Source of the DNA: Pandoraea capi
GTDB taxonomy: Bacteria > Pseudomonadota > Gammaproteobacteria > Burkholderiales > Burkholderiaceae
DNA length: 64,000 nucleotides
Assembly: GCF_902459735.1 (NCBI RefSeq)
Contig: NZ_CABPRV010000014.1
Location: 1 to 64,000, forward strand
Direction: 5' to 3'
Shown one piece after another: positions 40,563 through 48,872 of this stretch; position 1 is the stretch's first letter, and each line of letters opens with the position of its first letter. Under the pieces are notes generated by a model. The model made no database searches. It saw only the letters and a list, made by a program, of their open reading frames with translations, and was not told the origin of the DNA. Position numbers and translations under genes: made by a program.

Positions 40563-41315
40563 ATGAAGATGAGACTTACCAACAAGTCGGCATTGATCAC
40601 GGGCGGCACGAGCGGCATCGGTCTTGCCACCGCGAAGCGCTTCCTCGCAGAAGGCGCCCGCGTAGCGGTCACCGGTCGCGACGAAGCCGTGTTTGAACGC
40701 GTAATGGCCGAGCTTGGCGAGAACGCACTGGTCCTCAAGGGCGATGTTCGCTCGCTCAAGGACATGCAAGCCATTGCCTCGCAGGTGCAAGCGGCATTCG
40801 GCACACTGGACGTCGTATTCGCCAATGCCGGGTGGGCTTTCCCCTCCGCCGTCGACGACATCGACGAAACCCTGTACGCCGACATCATGGACGTCAACGT
40901 CAAAGGCGTTGTGTTCACGCTTCAGGCCGTACTGCCCGTGTTGCGCGATGGTGCATCGTTCATCCTCAATACGTCGTTCGTCGACCAGACCGGCAAGCAT
41001 GGCATTTCGCTTACCGCAGCAGCGAAGGCCGCTGTGCGATCGCTTGCCCGTAGCTGGTCCTACGAGTTTCTCGACCGCAGGATCCGCTTCAACGCCATCG
41101 CACCCGGCGCGATGGAAACGCCTCTGATCGGCAAGTGGGGTATGGCCGACGAGGATGTCCGCAATCTCAAGGTGGAACTCGCGAAAACCATTCCCGTAGG
41201 ACACATGGGCAAGGCCGACGACATCGCGTACGCGGCGCTTTATCTCGCCAGCGACGAATCCTCCTACGTCGTCGGCACCGAGTTGGTCGTCGATGGCGGA
41301 GCCTCGCAGCTCTGA
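40563..41315 (+). CDS. SDR-family protein with altered catalytic residue
   Basis: 250 residues. The nucleotide loop is TGGTSGIGLA, NAG is at ANAGW and the catalytic Ser is in ILNTSFVDQTGKHG. The expected Tyr of Tyr-x-x-x-Lys is Thr (LTAAAK, codon ACC). The rest (IRFNAIAPGAMETP, SYVVGTELVVDGG) is normal SDR. The start ATG is preceded by AAGGAA; the frame is open further upstream. It could be an inactive or differently acting oxidoreductase, or a binding protein. A short repeat and a DJ-1-family gene follow downstream. Confidence 0.85.
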   Translation: MKMRLTNKSALITGGTSGIGLATAKRFLAEGARVAVTGRDEAVFERVMAELGENALVLKGDVRSLKDMQAIASQVQAAFGTLDVVFANAGWAFPSAVDDIDETLYADIMDVNVKGVVFTLQAVLPVLRDGASFILNTSFVDQTGKHGISLTAAAKAAVRSLARSWSYEFLDRRIRFNAIAPGAMETPLIGKWGMADEDVRNLKVELAKTIPVGHMGKADDIAYAALYLASDESSYVVGTELVVDGGASQL

Positions 41316-41380
41316 GTTTTCGTTGCCCGATGTCGACGTCCATGCGCCATCGGCGCGCCGACTCGCCATCGCGGCATCTC

Positions 41381-41444
41381 CCAATCCCGCAGTCCAGCAA
41401 TCCAGCAATCCCGCAATCCCGCAATCCCGCAATCCCGCAATCCC
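41381..41444 (+). repeat. Tandem octanucleotide repeat, 8 units
   Basis: Five perfect GCAATCCC units (41405-41444) are preceded by three degenerate ones (CCAATCCC, GCAGTCCA, GCAATCCA; 41381-41404). It lies in the 217-bp spacer between the SDR and the DJ-1-family gene. Such arrays can change copy number by slippage. Confidence 0.9.
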
Positions 41445-41532
41445 GATATCGTCCGCCAGACCATGCGCCGTGGCGGTTCTTTTAGTTGGCCCGCCCCAGG
41501 TGCGCCTGGTTACGGCCGCAGTGCAAGGAGAA

Positions 41533-42393
41533 ATGATCTTGACCGACCAGAGCAAAAGTATCACTGAGGGGGAGCTACTCGGCAAAGCCGGCCATTCCCG
41601 TCGCGACGCCCTCAAGTTCGGCGGCCTCGCCGCGCTGGGTGCCGTCGTAGGAGGCGGCGCGCTACTTGGCCGCCCGAACCCCGCTTTCGCGCAGGCGGGT
41701 AGCAGAGGCGAACTTGCCCCGAACGAGCCGCTGAACATTCTGATCGTGAATTACGACGGAGGAACGCTTCTCGATTTCGCCGGCCCGAGCGAGATTTTTC
41801 ATCGGCTGCCGAATACGAACGTGCGCTATGCAAGTCTTAAAGGCGGCAACGTGACGCTTGAGTTCGGGGTTGTTTACGGCAACACCGAACGCCTGGCCGA
41901 CATCGACAAGACCGATCTGATTCTGGTGCCCGGCGGGTCCGATCTGTCGGCGCCGATGCGTCCGGACTATCTGACGCAGATCCGGCGTCTGGCCGACGGC
42001 GCCAAACACGTGACGTCGGTTTGCAACGGATCGCTCGTGCTTGCCGCAACCGGTGTCCTCAACGGCAAACGAAGTGCGTGTCACTGGGCCTTCGTCAACA
42101 AGCTCGCCGAGTATGGCGCGATCGGCGTGCCCGATCGTTTCGTGGAGGACGATAACGGTCGCTTCATGAGTGGCGGGGGTGTGACGGCCGGGATCGATTT
42201 CGCACTTCGCGTTGCCGCGAAGATGCGGGGACAACAAGCCGCCGAATTCACCCAACTGGCAATCGAATACGATCCCGCACCGCCGTTCCACTCCGGGCAT
42301 CCTCGCGACGCAAGGCCGGAGGTCGTTGCGATGGTCGACAAAGAATTGCCCGGTGCGTCCAGAGGGCTTGCACGGATTCCTGGCGTTCGTTGA
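41533..42393 (+). CDS. Tat-exported DJ-1/PfpI-family protein
   Basis: 286 residues. N-terminal twin-arginine signal: HSRRDALKFGGLAALGAVVGGGALLG, with an AFAQA cleavage region near residue 54. A DJ-1/PfpI domain follows: LNILIVNYDGGTLLDFAGPSEIFHRL, LILVPGGSD, the nucleophile elbow SVCNGSLVLAATGVLNGKRSACHW and SGGGVTAGIDFALRV. This resembles isonitrile hydratase and GlxA-type amidotransferase-like domains. The ATG at 41533 is only 2 nt after AAGGAG. A TTG at 41539 would be better spaced, so either may be the start. Export by Tat is unusual for this family. Confidence 0.8.
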   Translation: MILTDQSKSITEGELLGKAGHSRRDALKFGGLAALGAVVGGGALLGRPNPAFAQAGSRGELAPNEPLNILIVNYDGGTLLDFAGPSEIFHRLPNTNVRYASLKGGNVTLEFGVVYGNTERLADIDKTDLILVPGGSDLSAPMRPDYLTQIRRLADGAKHVTSVCNGSLVLAATGVLNGKRSACHWAFVNKLAEYGAIGVPDRFVEDDNGRFMSGGGVTAGIDFALRVAAKMRGQQAAEFTQLAIEYDPAPPFHSGHPRDARPEVVAMVDKELPGASRGLARIPGVR

Positions 42394-42483
42394 AACCCTT
42401 GCGGGCAACGCGTATTGCTGTGCAGTCGCTGCCCGAGTTTTTTGCAGCACCTATCCATGCAATCCAACATCGGAAATCAAAAG

Positions 42484-42948
42484 ATGCGACAGATTCGTTT
42501 TTGTGTGGCGGTTCTCGCCGCCAGCCTATCGCTTTCTACATTCGCCGCGCAGACAAACGCCGGCCGTCTCCAGCCGCAAACCGAATCGGCAATCAAAGTG
42601 GAGAACGCGCGATGGGCACAAGCCTATGCGAGAGGGGACTACCAGGCCATCGGCCAGCTTTATACGAAAGACGGCTCACTTCTGCCGCCCGGCGGCGACA
42701 GAATCAAAGGTGCAGACGCGATTACCGAGTACTTCACCAAGGCGTCAGGCGGCTCGGCGCCCGATACCGTATCGTTCAGCAATTACGAGTTCTACGGTAA
42801 CGATCAGGTCGTGACGGAAGTCTCGGACGCTGAGATCCATGATCCGAGTGGAAAACTCAAATATCGAGGGAAGCAGATTCTCATCTTCCTGAAGCAGGGC
42901 GGTGTCTGGAAGTTGCATCGAGACCTCTGGAATGCATCGGCACCCTGA
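42484..42948 (+). CDS. Secreted SnoaL-like (DUF4440) protein
   Basis: 154 residues. Signal peptide MRQIRFCVAVLAASLSLSTFAAQ, then a SnoaL/NTF2-like fold: VENARWAQAYARGDYQAIGQLYTKDGSLLPPGGDRIKGADAITEYF and GKQILIFLKQGGVWKLHRDLWN. The family includes isomerases and proteins without known reactions. Its position after the Tat-exported DJ-1 protein (91 bp) suggests a shared periplasmic role. Upstream start options exist; the signal peptide fixes this one. Confidence 0.75.
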   Translation: MRQIRFCVAVLAASLSLSTFAAQTNAGRLQPQTESAIKVENARWAQAYARGDYQAIGQLYTKDGSLLPPGGDRIKGADAITEYFTKASGGSAPDTVSFSNYEFYGNDQVVTEVSDAEIHDPSGKLKYRGKQILIFLKQGGVWKLHRDLWNASAP

Positions 42949-43040
42949 GTCGGGGTAAGGTAATTCGTGTGCTTTTCGAGTCAGCCCATTTCGAATCATC
43001 GGCCTGGCTCGAACATGACGGCAGATGCCCGGCAGGCCGG

Positions 43041-43988
43041 TCAGCGCAGACCGAGGCGTCTGCTCTCACGTCGAATCGATTGCGGCGGGTGACCGCACAG
43101 CTTGATGAAGGCCCGGCGCATTCGGTCCGGATCGATGAATCCCACCGCCAGAGCGATCTGTTCGATCGGTTCGCTACCGTCTTGCAAACGCAACCGAGCC
43201 GCTTCGACGCGCAGCCGCTCGACCGCCTTGGCGGGGGTTTCTCCGGTTTCCCGGCGAAACGCCCGCCCGAACTGGCGCAAACTCAAGCTTGCGGCCTGTG
43301 CAAGCCGCTCGACCGGCAGGGCTTCTGCCAGATGCTCTCTTGCAAAGTTCAGGGCGATGCGAATGCGGTCCGATTCAGGCTCCATCTGCGACATGGCGGA
43401 AAATTGGGACTGACCGCCGGGCCGGCGATACGGAACGACCAGTAATCTCGAGACGGCGCGCGCGATGTCCGGACCCATATCTTCTTCGACCATCGCCAGG
43501 GCGAGGTCGATGCCGGAGGCGATGCCTGCCGATGTCCAGATGCGGCCGTCGGCGATGAAAATACTATCGCTCTCGACGCTGATGCGCGGGTAGTGAGACT
43601 GCAACAGCCCGGCATATCGCCAGTGCGTTGTCGCTTTCCGATCGTTCAACAATCCGGCTTCTGCGAGCAGGAATGCGCCGGTACACACGCTTGCGACTCG
43701 CGACGCCTTGCGATTCAACTTCCTCGCCGCGGCAACGTTCCCCGGCTCTCGCATCGGATCGATATCGCCACCCACGAAAATGACGGTATCGAATGCACGT
43801 CGGCCGACCGGCATTGTCTCGATGGGCAGGCCCGTGTTGCCCATCACGGGGCCCCCTGTCTGCGAGATCACGTGAAGGTCATACGGGGTGTGGCCCGCAG
43901 CAGTCGCTACCTGATGGAAAGCCGAAAGGGGACCGGCAAGATCAAGCGCGTCATGACCGTGACAAACAAAGAAGCCGACTCGATGCAT
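43041..43988 (-). CDS. AraC-family regulator with DJ-1/PfpI domain (GlxA type)
   Basis: 315 residues. N-terminal DJ-1/PfpI domain (VGFFVCHGHDALDLAGPLSAFHQ, VIFVGGDID, SVCTGAFLLAEAGLLNDRKATTHW, TSAGIASGIDLALAMVEED). The C-terminal AraC DNA-binding domain has LPVERLAQAASLSLRQFGRAFRRETGETPAKAVERLR and IEQIALAVGFIDPDRMRRAF. It faces the two exported proteins and could regulate them. The effector is unknown. Confidence 0.9.
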   Translation of the reverse strand: MHRVGFFVCHGHDALDLAGPLSAFHQVATAAGHTPYDLHVISQTGGPVMGNTGLPIETMPVGRRAFDTVIFVGGDIDPMREPGNVAAARKLNRKASRVASVCTGAFLLAEAGLLNDRKATTHWRYAGLLQSHYPRISVESDSIFIADGRIWTSAGIASGIDLALAMVEEDMGPDIARAVSRLLVVPYRRPGGQSQFSAMSQMEPESDRIRIALNFAREHLAEALPVERLAQAASLSLRQFGRAFRRETGETPAKAVERLRVEAARLRLQDGSEPIEQIALAVGFIDPDRMRRAFIKLCGHPPQSIRRESRRLGLR

Positions 43989-44112
43989 GGCGGGCAGGTC
44001 ACAGGAAATTCGAGATGGCCTATTCTAAGGGAATTATGGAAAAAGCGTCGCTCAGCCGATGTCGTGAAAATGGCTGTAGCCTCTCATTGACTTATCGGCG
44101 GGCCTCGATGAT

Positions 44113-44364
44113 TCAGAACCGATAGGCGACCCGTACACTGCCTTGCTGCGCCGAGGCGTGCGTCGTGTTGATCAGGCCGTCATAGTTCAGCGACACGTCG
44201 AATCGTGTGCTCAGTCGCATCGTGATGCCTGCGCCCACCGTCAGATATCCGCGCAACGAAGACGCCCAGAGCGGGTATATGTCTGGGCAGGTCAGTCGGT
44301 TGTGAGATGTGTACGCGGACCATTCCGTAATCCTCGAATGATGTGAATTCAGAAAAAGTCGCAA
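44113..44364 (-). pseudogene. Remnant of an autotransporter C-terminus
   Basis: The last ~45 codons read GYLTVGAGITMRL, STRFDVSLNYDGLI and GSVRVAYRF, ending in Phe, as in the final strands of an autotransporter beta-barrel. Upstream of that the frame becomes unlike the family and no passenger or signal exists nearby. It appears to be a decayed fragment. The rest of the 430-bp gap (43989-44418) holds nothing recognisable. Confidence 0.55.
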
Positions 44365-44418
44365 AGTCGGTCCAGCGGTGCGATGACACGAGGCAATCGC
44401 AGAATTCCGGCCGTTAGC

Positions 44419-46533
44419 TCAGAACCCGACTTCCCGCTGCAACACCGCTGCGACGAAGCGAGCCCCTTCTACCGCGAAGCTCTGACGCCCGGCGCCGAGG
44501 TGAACGGTGCCGGTGATCTCGCGTCCGAGCCCGTTGCCGCCGCTGCATTGCCCGAACCGGACTTGCCACGTCGCCGTAAGAGGCACCAACTGGCGCGTCT
44601 TCGCGTTCTGCTCGGCGGGGATGGGGCCGCCATAGGGACTGGCGACCGACGGCGCGTCGAGCGTTGCCACGTTGACCTTGTCGATCGCATCGATCGTGCA
44701 ATGACGCGCCCCCAACTCCAGCAGACTTCCGACGAAGGTGGCCGATTGCCCGGCCTTCAACCGCGCCACGTCGTCCTCGCCGACATAGGCATCCCCCTTT
44801 ACGCCGCCGGGCGCAATGAGGTCGTAGATCCGTTCGCCGCGTGGCAGCCACGTGCCAGCCGCCTGTGCGTCGTCGTTGGCCTGTACCGTCCCCTCAAAGG
44901 GCGCGGTGATGGTCAGTTGCGCGATCTGGGCCTGTAATCCGGCAACAGTCTGTCGGGCCGACTCCCATCGGCGGGCGAGCGCCGTGCCCTGCTTTTGCAG
45001 CCGGTCGTCGAACGACTGTTGCTCGACTTCCCATCGCAGCATCGCTTCGTTTGTCGTTGCCGAGGCCAACTGTGCTTCCAGATCGGGTGATACCAGCACC
45101 GCGAGCGTCTCGCCTGCGCGCACATGCTGGCCGTCGCGCGCCGGGGGTGGCGTGTCGGCGACATACCCCGGGGCAACGGTGTAGAGCCCTTGCGCGCGCT
45201 GCGGCGCGAGCACCGCCGGCGCGCTCACCCCGGCATGCCAGGGCAGCACGAGGACACTGAGGAGCACCGCCGCCAGCACTGCCGAGCGACGCGTTTCACG
45301 ACACCAGCGCAATTCGTCGCGCCGCTGCCACGTCGCCTGCGCCTCGCGCCACACCGGGCGCATGATGAACCAGCCGAACTCGACGCAGAACAACAACATG
45401 CCGAGCAGCTTGAAGAACGCGTGGTACACCACCAGCGCGATCGACATGAACACTACCAGCCGGTAAAGCCAGGTGGCGAACGAGAACGCGATCAGGAAGC
45501 GTCGCCGCGAGGCGGGGCAGGGCTCGGGTTGGGGATCCCCGAAACCGAACAGCCGCTCGCGCAGCCACCAGCGACCCAACGCGAACGCGCGGTCGTGCAG
45601 GTTCGGCATGTCGAGCCAGTCGGAGAGCAGGAAGTAGCCGTCGAACCGCATGAACGGACTCGCGTTGATCGCCAGCGTCGCCACCCACGTCGTGGTCGCG
45701 AGCATGAACGCTCCGGCACGCAGCGGTCCATCAGGCAACAGGCTCCACGCCAGCGTCGCGAAGGCGGCGAGCGCGACTTCGCTCAACATGCCTGCGGCGC
45801 CGATCCAGAGCCGCGCACGACGTCCCGGCACCTTCCAGGCTTCGGTCGTGTCGGTATAGAGCACCGGGAGCATCACGAGCAGCGCAATGCCCATGGTGGG
45901 CACGCGGCAGCCATAGCGCTGCGCCGTGAACGCATGCGCGAACTCGTGCAGGATCTTCGCGAAACCGAGCGCAATCCCCACGCCGATCAAGCCGCGCCAG
46001 TCGCTGTAGTTATGGAACGTATGGACGAACTCGTCCCAGTGACGCGACACCAGAATCAGTCCGATCAGCGCGACGAGCGCCACGACGACCCACGATAACG
46101 GCCGAAAGGCGAACCGCACATAGCGTTCGGCTGCGCGCAGGAACGGCATCGGATGCCAGAGCGGAATCCGGATCATCAGATAGTGCTTGAGCAGCCACAT
46201 CGCGCGCGAGGTCTGCTGCGCGGCGTCGTGATGTTCAAGTCGTGCCGTGTCGGTGGCGTTCGACGACACCAGCAGATTCTGGTGACGCAGCATGCGCACC
46301 AGCGCCTCGAAATCGGCGAGCGTCGCGGTGAGCGTCGTTTCACGATTGACACCCTCGACGATCGCGTGCGCGTCGTCGAGCGGCCAGCGCGCAAGCAGCT
46401 CGAACGCCAGCCAGCCGATCTGGAAAAACCGGTTTGCCGCCGGGTCGTGGAGCATCCATGTCGGGGCGCCATCGGGCGTGGCGGCCCCGGGAGTCAGGGT
46501 GAGCTCCTGACGGAGCTGCGGAAGTCGGACCAT
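44419..46533 (-). CDS. M50 (site-2-protease-like) membrane protein fused to HlyD-like adaptor
   Basis: 704 residues. Residues ~1-100 resemble a PqqD-like winged domain. Next come multiple membrane helices with the zinc motif HEFAH in GFAKILHEFAHAFTAQRYGC and a later NASPFMRFDGYFLLSDWLDMPNL, where the Asp is the likely third ligand. After a last helix (LAAVLLSVLVLPWHAG), residues ~440-690 form an HlyD/biotinyl-lipoyl adaptor: VAPGYVADTPPPARDGQHVRAGETLAVLVSPDLEAQLASA, a coiled coil, and ITAPFEGTVQANDDAQAAGTWLPRGERIYDLI. It is last in the five-gene operon. It could process the giant protein's N-terminus, or act as the inner-membrane part of its exporter (both inferred). Confidence 0.85.
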   Translation of the reverse strand: MVRLPQLRQELTLTPGAATPDGAPTWMLHDPAANRFFQIGWLAFELLARWPLDDAHAIVEGVNRETTLTATLADFEALVRMLRHQNLLVSSNATDTARLEHHDAAQQTSRAMWLLKHYLMIRIPLWHPMPFLRAAERYVRFAFRPLSWVVVALVALIGLILVSRHWDEFVHTFHNYSDWRGLIGVGIALGFAKILHEFAHAFTAQRYGCRVPTMGIALLVMLPVLYTDTTEAWKVPGRRARLWIGAAGMLSEVALAAFATLAWSLLPDGPLRAGAFMLATTTWVATLAINASPFMRFDGYFLLSDWLDMPNLHDRAFALGRWWLRERLFGFGDPQPEPCPASRRRFLIAFSFATWLYRLVVFMSIALVVYHAFFKLLGMLLFCVEFGWFIMRPVWREAQATWQRRDELRWCRETRRSAVLAAVLLSVLVLPWHAGVSAPAVLAPQRAQGLYTVAPGYVADTPPPARDGQHVRAGETLAVLVSPDLEAQLASATTNEAMLRWEVEQQSFDDRLQKQGTALARRWESARQTVAGLQAQIAQLTITAPFEGTVQANDDAQAAGTWLPRGERIYDLIAPGGVKGDAYVGEDDVARLKAGQSATFVGSLLELGARHCTIDAIDKVNVATLDAPSVASPYGGPIPAEQNAKTRQLVPLTATWQVRFGQCSGGNGLGREITGTVHLGAGRQSFAVEGARFVAAVLQREVGF

Positions 46534-46558
46534 GAGTCGAATCGAAGGGCGCGAGGAA

Positions 46559-48010
46559 TTACCAGCCCAGCCACTGACGCGCGAGCGTCAACGGGCGGCG
46601 CAGCACGTAGTAGATAGCGGGGACCCACGGACCGCGAATCCGCGCTGTGCCCATCGCACCGAGCGGGGCCTGCTGTGCGCTTTTCCCGTCGACATCGAAG
46701 CTCGCGCGCACGCGATACGCCAGCACGCCCTCCGGCGTCGGTTCGGCGCGCCACGCGATGGAGTCGATCCGCGCGTCGTAGCTGGTAAGCGGCGAACTCT
46801 TGGGATAGAGCGTGAGCACCGCGCCGGGCTGCACGTCGATGTTGTCGGCGACCGGTAGCCAGGCCGTGACTTCGACATGCGCGGGGTCGGCCAGCACCAG
46901 AATCTTCTCGCCGACGGCCACCGCCTTGCCGGTCCACTCGTTCGGGTCGCTGAACACGGCCACGCCGGCGCGCGTCGCGTTGACGCTCACGCGTGCGAGC
47001 TGCCGCGCCGTGAAATCGAGCTCTGCGCGGCTCTGATCGAGCTTGCCGCGTCGCTCCGCCATGTCCAGACGCGTGCGGTCGTCGGTCACGGCAAGCTGTG
47101 CCGTCTGCCGGAACTCTTCCTGCGCTGCATCGAAGTTGGTGCGGGCCACCGCGTAGCGCGACTGCAAGGTCGTGGCGTCCAGACCGAGCAATGCGGTGCC
47201 GGCCTTCACCGGCTCATTCGGCTTCACGTACAGATGGTCGATGACACCGTCGAGCGGCGCACGCACCACGAACGGATCTTTCGGCGTGACTTCCGCCGGC
47301 GCCAGCACCGTCAGGCGCATCGGTATCAGGCAGATGGCGACGACGGCAATCAGCACACGGCGCTGCAACTTGCCGGGACGCAGCACGGCGCGCGCGCGAT
47401 CGAGCCAGCGCGCACGCGGCGAGAAGGCTTCGAGCGCGTGCGCCCACACTTGCCCGAGTTCGCTCAGCAGGGCGAGATCGGTGGCGCTCCACGGCGTCTC
47501 GCGCGCGAAGACGATACCCCCGGCCGGATGTCCGCCGCGATAGGCCAGCGGCAGCCAGGCGCCGTGGGCCGGCCACCACTCGGCCCATTCCGCCGCGATG
47601 TGTGGTTCCTCTGCTGCGACGTCGTCCGCCGTGAAGACACGCACTCTCGGCTGTGCCGGCAGCACCGCCGCGTCGCGACCTTCCACGTGCGCGGCGGCCT
47701 CCTTCGGCGGGACCTCGGGCAACCCTTTGGCGAGGACCTTGCACAGCGCCCCGAGCCATTGCACGTACGGCGCGTTCGGATCGCTTTGCGGCAGGCCGGA
47801 GACGGCCGCCACGTGACCCGGCGTGTCGCCCCGCCACCACGCCGCCTGCCGGAAGGGCACGAGCGCCAGCGTCTCGTTGACGATCGTGAAGCCGAGTGTC
47901 GTCTCGCTCGTGGCCGCGCGCGCCCGGATCGAGAGTTGCCACAGCAGCGCGAGCTGCTGGCCATCGATCCGGATTTGCTGGGCGTCTTCGGCCATTTGAG
48001 TCTGCGTCAT
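46559..48010 (-). CDS. HlyD-family adaptor with N-terminal GAF-like domain
   Basis: 483 residues. The first ~205 look like a GAF-type sensor (LLWQLSIRARAATSETTLGFTIVNETLALVPFRQAAWW ... WLPLAYRGGHPAGGIVFARETPWSATDLALLSELGQVWAHALEAF). A single membrane helix (LIAVVAICLIPMRLTVL) follows, then a membrane-fusion region: VTPKDPFVVRAPLDGVIDHLYVKPNEPVKAGTALLGLD, a coiled coil, and EKILVLADPAHVEVTAWLPVADNIDVQPGA. By topology the GAF domain is cytoplasmic, so export could sense a signal. It lies 4 bp after the preceding adaptor gene and 25 bp before the M50 gene. Confidence 0.85.
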   Translation of the reverse strand: MTQTQMAEDAQQIRIDGQQLALLWQLSIRARAATSETTLGFTIVNETLALVPFRQAAWWRGDTPGHVAAVSGLPQSDPNAPYVQWLGALCKVLAKGLPEVPPKEAAAHVEGRDAAVLPAQPRVRVFTADDVAAEEPHIAAEWAEWWPAHGAWLPLAYRGGHPAGGIVFARETPWSATDLALLSELGQVWAHALEAFSPRARWLDRARAVLRPGKLQRRVLIAVVAICLIPMRLTVLAPAEVTPKDPFVVRAPLDGVIDHLYVKPNEPVKAGTALLGLDATTLQSRYAVARTNFDAAQEEFRQTAQLAVTDDRTRLDMAERRGKLDQSRAELDFTARQLARVSVNATRAGVAVFSDPNEWTGKAVAVGEKILVLADPAHVEVTAWLPVADNIDVQPGAVLTLYPKSSPLTSYDARIDSIAWRAEPTPEGVLAYRVRASFDVDGKSAQQAPLGAMGTARIRGPWVPAIYYVLRRPLTLARQWLGW

Positions 48011-48014
48011 GCCG

Positions 48015-48872
48015 TCACCGCGCGAAGGTCGCCCAGCCGCTCATGCCCGGCAGTAGCTCGGGCGCGCTGCCGTTGAGGGCGGCCGTCACGTCGACGGTCT
48101 GCGTGACGGGATCGACACGCGCGCCAATGCGTACGACCTTGGCCGGATACGTCTTGCCCACTTCATCGACCTGCACACTGAGCGCATGACCGGTCCTGAG
48201 CCAGCCGAGCCATTTCGACGGCACGATCATCTTCAGTTCGAGATGGCTGGTGTCGACGATGGTCAGCAGCGGCTTTCCCGGCTCCGCGAACTGCTGCGGG
48301 GCGGCGCTGCGCTTCGAGACACGGCCGTCGAACGGGGCCGCGATCGAGCACTTGCGCACGGTTGCCTGCATGTAGGCGACGTCGGCCGCCGTCGACTTCT
48401 GCTTCGCCTGCGCCTGCTGAACCTCCAGATCACCGATGGAGCGCAGCGCCTGGAGCTTGCGGTTCGTCTCGAGCAGGTCACGTGCGCCGTCGGCATCGGC
48501 TTGCGCCTTGCGCAACTGCGCGCTGAAGAGCGAACAGTCGAGTGTGACGAGCGTCTGGCCCGCACGGAAGGCATCGCCGTCGCGGAACGGCAACGACGCG
48601 ATCTTCGCGGCGACCTCGCTCGACACGTCCACCTGATCGCGCGAGACGAGCTGGATACGGATGCGCGAATCGTTGCTGTCGCCCGCCGTGGCGGGCGCGA
48701 CTGGCGACGCCGCCGGCGGCGCGGCAGGCGCATTGCTGGCCGGGAGGCCGGGGACCGATCGCGCCGGGGGGTACGCGACCGGTGCGGCCTGCGGAGATGC
48801 CGCCGAAGCGGCATGCATTGCGACGAGCAGCGTGACGGCAAGCGCTGCCCGGTGATTCACGAACCACGTCAT
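48015..48872 (-). CDS. Periplasmic efflux/secretion adaptor (HlyD/RND type)
   Basis: 285 residues. Signal-like N-terminus (ALAVTLLVAMHAASAA), a Pro/Ala linker, then the lipoyl halves: VSSEVAAKIASLPFRDGDAFRAGQTLVTLDCSLFSAQLRKA, a short coiled-coil hairpin and CSIAAPFDGRVSKRSAAPQQFAEPGKPLLTIVDTSHLELKMIVPS. It would bridge the inner-membrane components and the TolC-like protein. Its ATG overlaps the TolC-like stop (ATGA). Confidence 0.87.
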   Translation of the reverse strand: MTWFVNHRAALAVTLLVAMHAASAASPQAAPVAYPPARSVPGLPASNAPAAPPAASPVAPATAGDSNDSRIRIQLVSRDQVDVSSEVAAKIASLPFRDGDAFRAGQTLVTLDCSLFSAQLRKAQADADGARDLLETNRKLQALRSIGDLEVQQAQAKQKSTAADVAYMQATVRKCSIAAPFDGRVSKRSAAPQQFAEPGKPLLTIVDTSHLELKMIVPSKWLGWLRTGHALSVQVDEVGKTYPAKVVRIGARVDPVTQTVDVTAALNGSAPELLPGMSGWATFAR

